Below, one piece after another: positions 36,901 through 45,874 of a stretch of 64,000 nt of DNA. The position numbers were made by a program, and so were the translations under genes. The stretch comes from GCA-2687025 sp964473525 (GTDB lineage Bacteria; Poribacteria; WGA-4E; GCA-2687025), in the NCBI GenBank assembly GCA_964473525.1, contig CAYYPK010000008.1, forward strand, positions 124,001 to 188,000, given 5' to 3'. Positions within the stretch are counted from its first letter, which is position 1; each line of letters opens with the position of its first letter. The notes below the pieces were generated by a model, which ran no database searches, was not told the DNA's origin, and saw only the letters and a program-made list of their open reading frames with translations.

Positions 36901-39900
36901 CGGCGAAGGCCGAGGCATTCGATGGGAACGTCACTATCACCGTCAAATACCCGAACAACCTGGACTCCGTTCCCGGGAACGACCTACGGCCTACAGTCAG
37001 GGGTGGCACGGTCTTCGGCGGGGAGTACGGGGATGTGCCGTTCACTGTGCCCGCTGGCGTGGAGCCTGGCGAGGCGGCGGCGCGGCTCTTCGCGCAGTCA
37101 GGGGACATCACGGCGATTGGCGGCGCGCGGTTTTCAGTGCGCCAGTCGAGGATCAACAGCCTGACGCACCGCAGGTCCGGGGAGTTCCTGATCGTCGAGG
37201 CGGAACTGGCGAACCCAAGCGGCATAGTCGGCGTGCAGAGGGTCGATCTGGTCTGGCGCAACAACAGGGACTTCAAGCGCATCGACACCCCCATGGAGCA
37301 CCTGGGGGCTCTGAAGTACCGGAACGCGGAACCGATCCCCCTGCCCGGCCTGGGTCGACGGATCATGTACACGCTCGTCGTTACGGATCGAACGGGTTCG
37401 GTGGTGGAGTCCGACGAGCGGACGTTCCAGATGCCGCTCGGGCCAGACCTCGCCATCCTCGAGATCGGTCGCACGCGCATCCCGGAGATGTCCTACGGGT
37501 ATGAGCAGGAGATCGACAAGTGGGCGTTCCGAGTCGTCGTCGTGAACCGAGGTGACCTGCAGCCGGAGGTCGCGGCGGAAGTAATCGTGGCCGAGGGCGA
37601 CGCTGACGTCGACGGCAACTGGCGACTGGACGAGGAGGCAGACATCCTGTCGCGGGCCTTCGTCGAACTCGACGACTGGACGACGGGCCTGCCAGCGACT
37701 GGCGAATTCCAGCGCGCCACGGTCATCTTGCCGGTGGACCCGCCACTGGTCGCGGGCGTGCACGAGATCACGGTGTGGATTGATCCGGCGTCTCCGACCG
37801 AACCCGACGACGACGACATTCTTGGTCGCGTCGGCGAATCGAAGGAATTCAACAACCGCACGCGCAAGCCGTTCGCAATCAACAACTTCACGATAGGCGA
37901 CGCGCCCACCACGGCCTATAGCCTCGACCGTACCCTGGAAATGGAAGTGCCGGGTGGCGCGGCGGAACCGACGACGCTGTCTATATCGCTCGACCGCTTG
38001 CCGGACGAGGAGCGCTTCGGGAAGCCCGAGTCCCCCTACACGACCGTGCCGTACCTTCGCCTGACGAGCGCGACGGAGACGGCGTTCCGTCTCGACCTTC
38101 AGTCGGGTGAGACGGAGCTAAACGAACCCGCGCATCTGGAGATCAACTTCGACTTCGCCACGCTACGCGAAGAGGCGGTGGCCGACCTGGACACGGGCGC
38201 GACGGGCGCCGCGAGGCTAGCGCTGGAAAGGCGGGCCGCCAACGCGGCGTTGGCCCGCCTCGGCATCTACGAATGGCTGGACGAAGAGGAGTCGTGGCGT
38301 CGACTGGACTCGAAGGTCAAGGCCGACGAGAACGGCGACCCGTTGGAATCGCTCCACGTGACGCCGCCGGTGTCTGGAGCGGGCGGCGAGCATCAGCTGA
38401 AGTTCCAGGAGATATCCGTCGACCAGACGACCGGGCCGTCGGGTGAGTGGGTCGTCTTCTTCGTGGCGCCCACCACGTACGAGGTGCTGTTCCTTGCGGA
38501 GGGGGCGAATTCCTATCAGCGCCTGACGGCGCTTGGGAACCTGGATGAGCCGTACGCCGACGCCTCCGTGGCGTTACGTCGTCTCGTTGTGAAGAATGGC
38601 GACCCGCTCGCGCTCGGGACTGAGGGGTCGCCTCCCGCCAAGCTGGGAGAAACGCTGGGGTTCACAACGGCGCCATCTGAGGAGGGAGTCGTCACCGTCA
38701 CGCGCACGTGGACCTCCAACGCGGGAGACGGAACGGCAGAGGTGTCGCTCCGCGCGAGTGTCACCCTTGACGACGCCCCCTACGGCGAATGGGTGCTGAT
38801 GGTCACGGACAACCAGCGGTACGAGCTCAGGACCGCTACCGGCACGCCCGTGTTGAACGCGGCCGGGGCCACAATACGCGGGGCAGTGAACGGGCCGGAC
38901 CTGATCCTCGCGCGCGAGGGGCTCATAACGCGCGTCCTGGAGGGGTCGCGAGCGTTCCAGTTTGGCGACACGTTCCGGGTCCGTGTCGGCCGGGTCATGA
39001 CGGCGGAAGTCGACACGCCCCGCATGGGAACCTACACCTTGCTACGCGACATCGACGCGACCCCACCGACGGTGCAAGTGTTCGTCAACGACCTGGCGCC
39101 GCAGAGCGGCGAGGTGATCCCGCCGCGGCCGACGATGACGCTGCTGCTCAGCGACCCCAACGGCATCGACGCCAGGTCGTTCCGTTTCGAGCGGCAGAAG
39201 CTGGGCGAGACGGAGATGGAGGAGGTGGATCCATCGACGTTCACTCTGAACCCCAGGCCGGTAGACCAGATGTCGGTCAGCCATCGGCCCATCCTGTTCG
39301 TCGGCACGTATCTCATGCGCGTCCACATCACGGACCTCGCTGGCGTGTCGGCGGAAAGTCTGCAGGGGCCGTTCGAGGAGTTTGTCTTCCTGGTGGAGGA
39401 GGATCCAGACCTCGAACCACCGACGTTCACGCTCAGCTACGAGAACGGCGTCATTGGGGACGGGCAGATGCTCACCGAAACGCCTCAGCAGTTGACGCTG
39501 CACGTGCAAGACAGCCACGCCCTGGCCATGGACGAGCTCGCCATCACGGTCGGCCACGTCGGCGTGCCTCCCGAGGAGATCGAGCCCGCCGAGATCACGT
39601 TTGACCGACTGGCCCCCTCGACCGCGACGGCGACCTGGCCGGCGGACCTGACGAACGGTGAGTACGAAATCCAGGCGAGCATTGCCGACACGAGCACGAA
39701 CGTTGGATTCCTCGGAGCTGGCGAGGATACGCCGTTCCGCATGACCATCGACGAGCCGGTGCACTTCGAGGGGCTCGTGCTGAACGCGCCTAACCCGTTC
39801 AGTCCCTTCGACCCGGTAACGCGCGGCACGTTCTTTACGTACAATCTTAGCCAGCCCGCCGAGGAGGTCTCCATACGCGTCTACACGGTGGCCGGGCGTC

Positions 39901-40085
39901 TTGCGCGCGTACTGGAAGACGCGTCCGCGGAGCGCGGCTACAACGAGACCTACTGGGACGGCCGCGACGATGACGGCTCCCTGCTCTCCAACGGCGTGTA
40001 CTTCTACAAGGTGCGCACGGAGTCCGTATATCTCGACGCGGAGAGGACCGAGGAGCGCGTTGGGAAGCTCGTCATCCTGCGTTAG
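33903..40085 (+). CDS. Giant secreted peptidase C25 (gingipain/PorU-like) with FlgD-like C-terminal module
   Basis: C25 enzymes are secreted cysteine endopeptidases. The family includes gingipains and the PorU sortase of type IX secretion. The start is GTG 33903, giving a signal peptide (MRRRLLSVGALLLIVTGARASA). The catalytic domain spans about residues 590-960, beginning ADYLIIAHATFLD. His is in EYAGHGG (about residue 830) and Cys in TTCQMNFF (about 864). It ends with YALFGDPALRL. About 1000 residues of sandwich-like domains follow. The last 105 residues form a FlgD-like Ig module (APNPFSPFD...YTVAGRLARVL...YWDGRDDDG...NGVYFYKV). At 2060 residues it is far longer than PorU, and the C-terminal module suggests it is itself surface-targeted. 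The N-terminal region resembles C25 propeptides. Substrate and secretion route are inferred. Confidence 0.85.
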   Translation: MRRRLLSVGALLLIVTGARASAAEPVRIVSSDASSIVLDFALSGLRETIDPEGLPALTFDGASIGHSHGHDGDPASVGAPAAVELPHLTVPLGLPPDVTPSAALVTSETERVPLSEFPFLAAATQVRHEEFVTASVAGYVRDQYIARVTIRPVALVGGALEVTTRCRIRVTFGSVPAAPAFGRRPMPRSEAFESLYRGLLVNYEQARKWRKGRIRPRTAPSASQASTGRVRMRIDETALYRVTASDLAAAGVDASDIDPRTFRLTYRDDEVGIDVLGAEDGVFNGSDRVIFLGQRLGHSRFTKENAYLLSWGGDAGVRPAVKDATLSGVEVQMPTAYRGADFYEVDRMHADLAQVVDERADHYFWTSFTGGAPNRAEWEKTLTVNAPTEANNIPRSARLRIGFQGGRAASFPHRMQVSVNGRQILDTSWRGQIQHFKDVGFDQSVIGPNMNFTLLNLDQNNTANNTDGKLPEERVDVYLDWFELDYWREFRHKSRGVLVSSHVYPTLRAGPVRYELTGYPSSQIFVYELGDDGIIGKFANVQTVAGGDGRQKVRFQDVHSVPTRYLVAANSDIRRPLEIQLAPLSGLGSPSIEADYLIIAHATFLDAAQELADYRASQGHKVKVVDMESVYNDFSHGVFSPFAIQNFLRLAYVRWETPPEYVLLIGDSHYDYKSGEIHKYSEIGINREHYPNFVPTIHSWGGNASGETAMDHRFVTIEGEDPLPDMFIGRLPVQRASEARDIVRKIIAYESKAEVGLWQTRMAQVADDQTTGVGDRVFQDSRESLIQTVIPPAYDVQKIYLKEIGTGAATKAQIKKAFTDGALVIEYAGHGGRDIWADEDILRLPDTVWLRNGMRQPLMIATTCQMNFFDKPEQFGERSMGEQFLLGQGRGAIAVIGATRKTFARCNAIFDTFLFPEITSSDTTEVGPILTQAKIMDWVTNQSIICLPGLEQYALFGDPALRLARPELLADVAVAPLAANPGQEVTLLQGFLYDPLTDPPAKAEAFDGNVTITVKYPNNLDSVPGNDLRPTVRGGTVFGGEYGDVPFTVPAGVEPGEAAARLFAQSGDITAIGGARFSVRQSRINSLTHRRSGEFLIVEAELANPSGIVGVQRVDLVWRNNRDFKRIDTPMEHLGALKYRNAEPIPLPGLGRRIMYTLVVTDRTGSVVESDERTFQMPLGPDLAILEIGRTRIPEMSYGYEQEIDKWAFRVVVVNRGDLQPEVAAEVIVAEGDADVDGNWRLDEEADILSRAFVELDDWTTGLPATGEFQRATVILPVDPPLVAGVHEITVWIDPASPTEPDDDDILGRVGESKEFNNRTRKPFAINNFTIGDAPTTAYSLDRTLEMEVPGGAAEPTTLSISLDRLPDEERFGKPESPYTTVPYLRLTSATETAFRLDLQSGETELNEPAHLEINFDFATLREEAVADLDTGATGAARLALERRAANAALARLGIYEWLDEEESWRRLDSKVKADENGDPLESLHVTPPVSGAGGEHQLKFQEISVDQTTGPSGEWVVFFVAPTTYEVLFLAEGANSYQRLTALGNLDEPYADASVALRRLVVKNGDPLALGTEGSPPAKLGETLGFTTAPSEEGVVTVTRTWTSNAGDGTAEVSLRASVTLDDAPYGEWVLMVTDNQRYELRTATGTPVLNAAGATIRGAVNGPDLILAREGLITRVLEGSRAFQFGDTFRVRVGRVMTAEVDTPRMGTYTLLRDIDATPPTVQVFVNDLAPQSGEVIPPRPTMTLLLSDPNGIDARSFRFERQKLGETEMEEVDPSTFTLNPRPVDQMSVSHRPILFVGTYLMRVHITDLAGVSAESLQGPFEEFVFLVEEDPDLEPPTFTLSYENGVIGDGQMLTETPQQLTLHVQDSHALAMDELAITVGHVGVPPEEIEPAEITFDRLAPSTATATWPADLTNGEYEIQASIADTSTNVGFLGAGEDTPFRMTIDEPVHFEGLVLNAPNPFSPFDPVTRGTFFTYNLSQPAEEVSIRVYTVAGRLARVLEDASAERGYNETYWDGRDDDGSLLSNGVYFYKVRTESVYLDAERTEERVGKLVILR

Positions 40086-40167
40086 GCGCACGGCGGTTCG
40101 GCCCTTGTAACGCGAACACCGGCGCCCGATCATCATCGACGCGCCCGACGTATCCTTGGGATCCACC

Positions 40168-41208
40168 ATGACGGACACAGGCCGCCCCGCGGGATCGACG
40201 ACAGAGCTGGAGATGCCAGCCGGGGGCCGCGTGCTAGTGCTCGGCGATGTCATACTCGACTCGTACCTACGCGGGCAGGTGACGCGCATATCGGCCGAGG
40301 CGCCGGTGCCCATCCTCGAGGTCGACTCCGAGGAGTACCTGCTGGGCGGGGCCGCGAACGTCGCCGCGAACCTCGCGTCCCTCGGGGCGTCGTGCGACCT
40401 GATAGGGGTCGTCGGAGACGATGCGCCGGGGCGTGAGTTCCGAAAGCTACTAGCTCGCATGGGCGTGTCCGACGAGAGCCTCGTCACGGATCCGTCACGA
40501 CCGACGAGCCACAAGACCCGGGTCGTGGCGCGAAACCAGCAGATGGTCCGACTGGACCGCGAAAGCCGAACACCCGTCGGTGAAGCGACGCGAGACTTGG
40601 CGCTTGATCGACTGCGAGACCGCATCCGGTTCGCCGACTCCATCATCATCGAAGATTACGACAAGGGACTGTTAGACGAGGGGCTCATCGTCGCGGCGCG
40701 CGATATGGCGCGCGAACGTGGCATCCCCGTCGTGGTGGACCCAAAGCTGGAGAACTTCTGGCACTACGGGGGCGTGACATGCGTCACGCCGAACGTTCAC
40801 GAGGCGGGGGCCGCGGCGGAGCATCGCATTTCGACCTCGGCCGACCTGCGGGCGGTCGGCGCCCGGCTGCTGCGGGAATTGGCGCTGGATCACCTCCTCA
40901 TCACCCGTGGCGCGGACGGCATGGCTCTCTTCGAACGCGACGGAGCCGACGTGACGCTGACGCACGTGCCCGCTGTCGCTCGGGAAGTGTTCGACGTGAC
41001 GGGAGCCGGAGACACGGTCGTCGCGGTCTACTCCCTCGCGCTCGCCACGGGCATGGCGCCGGTGAACGCGGCGCGCCTGGCGAACTACGCGGGCGGCCTC
41101 GTCGTAGGTCATGTCGGGTGCGCGTCCGTCGACCGCGTGGAACTCGCGGACGCAGTCGAACGCAACGCCGTCGCGGACATGGCGCACGTGCGCGTCGAGA
41201 CGGTGTAG
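40168..41208 (+). CDS. rfaE1: PfkB-family kinase, D-glycero-beta-D-manno-heptose-7-phosphate kinase type
   Basis: RfaE1/HldE-N phosphorylates heptose 7-phosphate at C1 in ADP-heptose synthesis for LPS or S-layer glycans. ATG 40168 is preferred to TTG 40156. Visible landmarks are G-D-V-I-L-D-S-Y near the N-terminus and RISAEAPVPILEV, which is typical of RfaE. GGAANVAANLASLGA is the substrate-binding PfkB signature. The C-terminal DVTGAGDTVVA carries the catalytic Asp at about residue 282. The length of 346 fits a stand-alone kinase without the adenylyltransferase half of HldE. It is followed directly, with no gap, by a polysaccharide flippase gene, so a cell-surface glycan role is likely. A related sugar-kinase specificity cannot be excluded. 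Confidence 0.85.
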   Translation: MTDTGRPAGSTTELEMPAGGRVLVLGDVILDSYLRGQVTRISAEAPVPILEVDSEEYLLGGAANVAANLASLGASCDLIGVVGDDAPGREFRKLLARMGVSDESLVTDPSRPTSHKTRVVARNQQMVRLDRESRTPVGEATRDLALDRLRDRIRFADSIIIEDYDKGLLDEGLIVAARDMARERGIPVVVDPKLENFWHYGGVTCVTPNVHEAGAAAEHRISTSADLRAVGARLLRELALDHLLITRGADGMALFERDGADVTLTHVPAVAREVFDVTGAGDTVVAVYSLALATGMAPVNAARLANYAGGLVVGHVGCASVDRVELADAVERNAVADMAHVRVETV

Positions 41209-42705
41209 ATGTCCGACGGCAGCGAGACAGCCGGCCGACCTTCCATCCTCCGAAACGCCACGGTACTTCTGCAGGCGCACCTCGTCAGTCGCGCGCTCGC
41301 GCTCGTGGCCTTTCTCGTGCTCCCGCGCTACGTAGCCCCTGCGGAGCTGGGGTTCTACTTCGTCGCCATCGCCGTCACGAACGTGCTTGGTTCGCTCGCG
41401 GAATTCGGAACGCGCGACCCCCTCGTCAGGGAGTTGCACCTGCGCCCAGGGGACGCGGCGAGAACACTCGGGGTTGCGTTTGGAATACGCGCTTCGTTCG
41501 GGCTCGGCATCCTCGGGGCTTGCTGGGTCGTCATCGAGATTCGCGGCTACGGGGCGTCCCTCGCAACGATGATCTGGTTGCTTGCCGGCGCCGAGGTCGG
41601 GAATGGGATCGCGCGCGTCTTCCACATGGTGTTCCGCGCGCGCGAGCGCCTTGGATACGAGTCCGCGCTCGTGTTCATGGAGCGCGCGATGACGCTCGTG
41701 GTCGGGACAGTCTTGGTGATGGCGGGTGTCGGCGGCCTCAGGCTCTTCTGCCTTGTTGCCCTGTTGGCGGGGGCGACGAATATGGTCGTGGCTGGGCTGC
41801 TCGCGTCAGGGCGTTTCGTCCGAATGGCCCCGCAGTTCGCGCTGTCCGCTTGGGGGCCGTTCCTCGCCCTGTCCGCCCCGTTCGCCGTCGCGAACGTCCT
41901 GAACCTCGCGTACCTGCGCGCGGATCAGATTCTGCTGGAGGAGTGGGGGTCTGGCGGCTTCGAGGCGGTTGCCTGGTACACCTTCGGGTACACCTGGGTC
42001 GCGGCGCTGGGCACCTTCCCGGGAGCGCTCATGGGAGCGGCGTTCCCCCGCTTTGCGTCCCTAACACAGACCGGCGGCAGCGACGCCACGCGCGGCAAGT
42101 TGGCGAATCTCTACACGCAGACATGGAAGGTCGTCCTCGCTACGGGCGTACCAGCGGCGCTGTTTATCGCCATCTGCGGTGGCAGGCTCACGCGCGCGTT
42201 ATATCCCACGGACATCTACCCGCCTGGGACCATCGACGCGTCCTTCCGGGCGATGGCTCTGTACGCCGCGCTCCTGTTCCCGGCGACGATCATCTCACAC
42301 AGCCTGCGGGCCGCGAACCGGTGGAAGGCTGTCATCGTGCTGGTGTGTGTTGCGTTGGTCGTGAACGTCGGGGCGAACGCGTGGGCGATGCCACGGTACG
42401 GCCACGTCGGGGCGGCGTGGGCCCGAGGCGCCAGTGAACTCGTGTACGTAGGTCTGGGCGTGGGGTACAGTCTGCGACATCTCAGCCGCCTGTCGGAATA
42501 CCGATTCCTACCGCGCCTCGCCGCCGCGTGTCTCGGTCTCGCTGGTGTGCTGTTGGCGCTCGCTGGACAGCCCCTGTGGATGCAGATGTCCGCGGGCGCG
42601 GCGGCGTACGTCGCCCTGGTCCTTCTGTTCCGCCCGCTGCGCAGAGCGGACCTGAACTTCGGGGGATCGGATCGTCCGTCGGACAGAGGCGCATCGCGGA
42701 CCTGA
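41209..42705 (+). CDS. Polysaccharide/lipid-linked oligosaccharide flippase (Wzx/MATE-like)
   Basis: Its ATG follows the stop of the kinase gene without a gap, so the two are co-translated. The 498-residue product has about 12-14 hydrophobic segments spread along its length and short charged loops. The N-terminal part (VLLQAHLVSRALALVAFLVLPRYV) resembles the Wzx/RfbX and MurJ-type MOP superfamily, which flip lipid-linked sugars from the cytoplasmic to the periplasmic leaflet. The substrate is not readable from the sequence. The neighbouring heptose kinase suggests O-antigen, capsule or LPS-related units. It faces the minus-strand beta-helix gene, with 16 bases between the two stops. Confidence 0.85.
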   Translation: MSDGSETAGRPSILRNATVLLQAHLVSRALALVAFLVLPRYVAPAELGFYFVAIAVTNVLGSLAEFGTRDPLVRELHLRPGDAARTLGVAFGIRASFGLGILGACWVVIEIRGYGASLATMIWLLAGAEVGNGIARVFHMVFRARERLGYESALVFMERAMTLVVGTVLVMAGVGGLRLFCLVALLAGATNMVVAGLLASGRFVRMAPQFALSAWGPFLALSAPFAVANVLNLAYLRADQILLEEWGSGGFEAVAWYTFGYTWVAALGTFPGALMGAAFPRFASLTQTGGSDATRGKLANLYTQTWKVVLATGVPAALFIAICGGRLTRALYPTDIYPPGTIDASFRAMALYAALLFPATIISHSLRAANRWKAVIVLVCVALVVNVGANAWAMPRYGHVGAAWARGASELVYVGLGVGYSLRHLSRLSEYRFLPRLAAACLGLAGVLLALAGQPLWMQMSAGAAAYVALVLLFRPLRRADLNFGGSDRPSDRGASRT

Positions 42706-42721
42706 TGGTGGGAGCGACCCT

Positions 42722-44500
42722 CTACGGCCGGGCGTCGAGCTCCGTCCTGCGACTCTCCATGCCGCGCAGCAACCTGACGAGGTCGGTCGGCTTCGTCGCT
42801 GACGCGCGCGGGTCCGCATCGCCGCGCTCGAATCCCGTCGCCTCCTGGAACGCGGCGACTGACGGATACTCAGCGTGTCCCGGCCGCCACGGGACACCGA
42901 GGAGGAAACGGGTCGGGTCGGTCGACTCGGTGTAGACGTTCCCCGTGATGACCATCCCCTGCTGGGTGGGATCGTAGAGCTGCTCATCCGTGTCCTGGAG
43001 ATGCTGCTCGTAGGCGTCCGCCGTCGCGAAGCGTTCGCGTTCGGCAGGATGCCAACCGAAGAAGGCGTTGTCGTACCACAGCGCCAACTGGTAGCCCTCG
43101 TTGCGGTCGAGCGTGTTCCCCGTGATCCGGTGACCCCGGTTGTAGAACGGCACGCCGTCCAACACGCGCGGCCCCTGCTCGCGTAGCGTGATGCCGTCCT
43201 TGTTCTCGTAGAGCGCGTTCCCGGCGATGGCGCAGTCCATGGACTCGGCGATCTGGATGCCGCCGACCGCCCAGTTCGTCTCCTCCACCTGTATCCCACG
43301 CCCTACGCCGTTCCCGAGGAACCAACTGTCTTCGACGGTGATGTCGTGGCTGATTTCGATGAAGACGCCGCTCTGCTCGTTGTTCACGAAGCCGCAGCCG
43401 GTGATGAGGACGTTCGCCACGTCAATGTCCAGCCAGAGCCCGGGGCCGCCGTTGCCCCAGAACATGCAGTCGCGGAACACGCCGCCGTCCACGCGCGCCA
43501 TCTTGAATCCGCCGGCCTCCCATTGACGGTTGATCGGCTTCCATGAGTTGCCCTGCCACAGGCAGTCCTCGTTGAGGAAGCCGTCGCCGCCTGCCCCGCC
43601 GCCGACATGACCGTTGTCGCGCACTACGCACTCGCGCATGACGCCGCTCACAGACACGCCGCCGCCCGACATCTGCTCAATGCGGCACCGCTCAAGGACG
43701 TTGTCGGCGCCGTGGAGCCACACGGCGCCGCGCTGGGGAAACGACGCGCCGTACCGGAACGTGAACCCGCGAACGTGCACATCGTGGACGCCTTCGCGGT
43801 TCATCCACGGGTTCGTCCCGAAGATGAGGCCGCGCGACGACGCCTCCATCACGACGCCGTCCGAGTTCGGATCGGCGCCGTCGGCGAGCAGCGCGTACAG
43901 GTACCCGTTGTCGGTGTCGGCAGTGAACGCCCCGGCCCATGTCGAGGGGTCGTCCCACACGGGCATGGCGCGTCCGTCTTCTGCGCCTTCGAGCGCTGGC
44001 CACGCCGCCCGCAGATCGTCCAGCGAGCTCACGGCAGCCAGTTGGCGCCCCGAGGCGATCACCTGCTCGGCGCGCCCCCACACGGGAGCGTCGTCAGGGT
44101 GGTGCTCGATCGGAACCCCGTCAGCCGTGTGGTTGATGATGAATCTGTGGGGCCATGGCGCGCTGTAGATGGGCTCTTCACCGGACACGCGTTCCCAGCC
44201 CGTGAGCACATCCGCGCCGGTCAGAACGACGCCGGATTCTGCCCGAAACGTGATGGGCCGGTCGGCTTCGCCGCTGTGCTCGAGGATAACCGCCTCGCGG
44301 TAGACGCCGGGCATCACTCTGACGGTGTCGCCCGCTCGCGCGACGTCAGCCGCGTGCTGGATCGTGCGGAACGGACGGGCGCGCGAGCCGTCGTTGGCGT
44401 CGTCCGCCACTTTCGAGCGCATGTCGACGACGTATTCCGTCGCGGTGGCCGAGCCGACTGCGAGGCACAACAGCAAGGTACTGAGAGTGGTTCTCGACAC
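42722..44500 (-). CDS. Secreted right-handed parallel beta-helix protein
   Basis: The GTG start at 44500 gives a signal peptide (MSRTTLSTLLLCLAVGSATAT). The mature N-terminus has the pattern of DUF1565/pectate-lyase-like proteins: a region with G-S-x-x-x-P-F-R-T-I-Q-H-A and A-R-A-G-D-T-V-R-V-M-P-G-V-Y-R-E, followed by RPITF. From about residue 200 to 480 come beta-helix coils rich in N-x-I/V-x-G-N and D-N (for example ITGNTLDRNEG and IAGNALYENKDG). Such proteins bind or cleave polysaccharides. No catalytic residues can be assigned by eye. It is the last gene of a minus-strand group of four exported proteins, 43 bases after the TPR lipoprotein gene. Confidence 0.85.
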   Translation of the reverse strand: MSRTTLSTLLLCLAVGSATATEYVVDMRSKVADDANDGSRARPFRTIQHAADVARAGDTVRVMPGVYREAVILEHSGEADRPITFRAESGVVLTGADVLTGWERVSGEEPIYSAPWPHRFIINHTADGVPIEHHPDDAPVWGRAEQVIASGRQLAAVSSLDDLRAAWPALEGAEDGRAMPVWDDPSTWAGAFTADTDNGYLYALLADGADPNSDGVVMEASSRGLIFGTNPWMNREGVHDVHVRGFTFRYGASFPQRGAVWLHGADNVLERCRIEQMSGGGVSVSGVMRECVVRDNGHVGGGAGGDGFLNEDCLWQGNSWKPINRQWEAGGFKMARVDGGVFRDCMFWGNGGPGLWLDIDVANVLITGCGFVNNEQSGVFIEISHDITVEDSWFLGNGVGRGIQVEETNWAVGGIQIAESMDCAIAGNALYENKDGITLREQGPRVLDGVPFYNRGHRITGNTLDRNEGYQLALWYDNAFFGWHPAERERFATADAYEQHLQDTDEQLYDPTQQGMVITGNVYTESTDPTRFLLGVPWRPGHAEYPSVAAFQEATGFERGDADPRASATKPTDLVRLLRGMESRRTELDARP

Positions 44501-44543
44501 CCGTGGGCTCCCATGGCTCCGGCGTCTCGCATGGCCGCAGCGA

Positions 44544-45824
44544 CTAACGCGGCGGCTGCGTCCGCTGTTGTATCAGCGGGTCGTCGGGAAACTGTCGCTC
44601 CGCCTTCTCGAACACTTCGGCCGCCTTGTCCGGTTCGCCCGCGTCGAGATACTGCTGACCGAGTTCCATGTAGCGCCACGCCATCCAGTTGGACGACTGC
44701 TCCGCGTAGTCGTCGAAGTCCTGTAGTCCGCGATACGGCTCCCCTGTGACGTTCTCGAATTCGGCAGCCATAGCGCGGTATTGGTTCAGAGCCTTCTGGT
44801 GCTTCTTCACAGGCTCAGGCGTCTCTGGAGCCGGCCCTGTCGCGTCCGGGGCATGAAGGCGAGGCGAGGGATCTTCCCCAGGACTTGCCGTGCTGGGCAC
44901 CGGTGGGGGAGTCGGCATTTCGGGCGCGTCGGTTGCATCGCTCCGTTGGGCTGGCGCGATGGGCTGTACGCCGGTGCCGGTCTCGAGGTAATGGACGGCG
45001 AGGAGGAGACCGCGGTGCCCCGGGTCCGCCTTGAGGCCCTTCTCGTAATAGGAGGCCGCCGTGTCCGGGTCGCCCAGCCGTTCATAGGCCCGACCCATGT
45101 AGGCATAGCCCGCTCCACGGTCAGGATACGCCTCGAGAAGCCGGTCAGCGTACTCTATGCTCTCGAACGGCTGCTCCATCGCCGTGCCCCCGGCTAAGTT
45201 CGATAGAGCCTGTCGATTGGCTGGATCTATCTCCAAGACAGCGAGGAACGCCGCCTGCCGCTCGTTTCGCCGAGCGATAGGCAGCTCCCCTGCCCACAGA
45301 ACCAGTGCCTCCACCGAGCGTGGATCTCTCCGTAGCACTGCTTCCGCGTGGTGGAGAGCCCACTTCTGGCTACCGCCCTCGACAGCCCAGTACTTCGCGG
45401 CCTCCAACTCCGTCATACCTTCGGTCATCACCGCGTCCATCAGAGCGTCGGGCTCCGTGACGTGGTTGCCTGGAATGCTGTAATGCCGAAGCAGAAGGTC
45501 GAGCTTCTCGTCCTTACTCAGGGACGGGTCGTAGACAGACTCCTCAATCGGTCGCCGCATCCTCGCCTCGATCTCTGCGTCCGGCAACTGCCCTGTACCG
45601 TGGTCCTCTGGATCCACCAGCGACGCAACGGGGTCTACATCGTTTCCCTGCTCGTCTCCGGTGGTGGTGCCCTCCCTTGACGCCCGGGCCTTGGGCGGCT
45701 CGCCTGTGTCCCCGACGACCGGGGCTGCGGCATCGTCGGCTGCGGGCCGCTCGCGAGGCCCGCAGCCAGCCAGCGTCAGTCCAACGACGCACGTTACGAC
45801 CAGATACACGCTGTTGCGACCCAC
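44544..45824 (-). CDS. TPR lipoprotein
   Basis: GTG 45824 is preceded by AGAGG at suitable spacing. The N-terminus is a lipoprotein signal with lipobox L-A-G-C near residue 21 (LVVTCVVGLTLAGC), so the protein should be lipid-anchored in the envelope. A low-complexity acidic linker follows. TPR helices run from about residue 150 to 275 (segments such as HHAEAVLRRDPRSVEALVLW and YMGRAYERLGDPDTAASYYEKGL). A Pro-rich linker comes next, then a last TPR near the C-terminus (YMELGQQYLDAGEPDKAAEVFEKA). It is probably an envelope scaffold or assembly factor; the partner is unknown. It lies in the middle of the minus-strand exported-protein group. Confidence 0.85.
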   Translation of the reverse strand: MGRNSVYLVVTCVVGLTLAGCGPRERPAADDAAAPVVGDTGEPPKARASREGTTTGDEQGNDVDPVASLVDPEDHGTGQLPDAEIEARMRRPIEESVYDPSLSKDEKLDLLLRHYSIPGNHVTEPDALMDAVMTEGMTELEAAKYWAVEGGSQKWALHHAEAVLRRDPRSVEALVLWAGELPIARRNERQAAFLAVLEIDPANRQALSNLAGGTAMEQPFESIEYADRLLEAYPDRGAGYAYMGRAYERLGDPDTAASYYEKGLKADPGHRGLLLAVHYLETGTGVQPIAPAQRSDATDAPEMPTPPPVPSTASPGEDPSPRLHAPDATGPAPETPEPVKKHQKALNQYRAMAAEFENVTGEPYRGLQDFDDYAEQSSNWMAWRYMELGQQYLDAGEPDKAAEVFEKAERQFPDDPLIQQRTQPPR

Positions 45825-45874
45825 TGGATCGAACCTCTATGGTTATGACGTTACGCTTGATCCTCGCACAGACG

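Noticed and set aside
39042..42437. Frames of more than 500 codons opposite or out of phase with the C25, kinase and flippase genes
   Set aside because: They overlap well-supported genes and are low-complexity, Arg-rich shadows.
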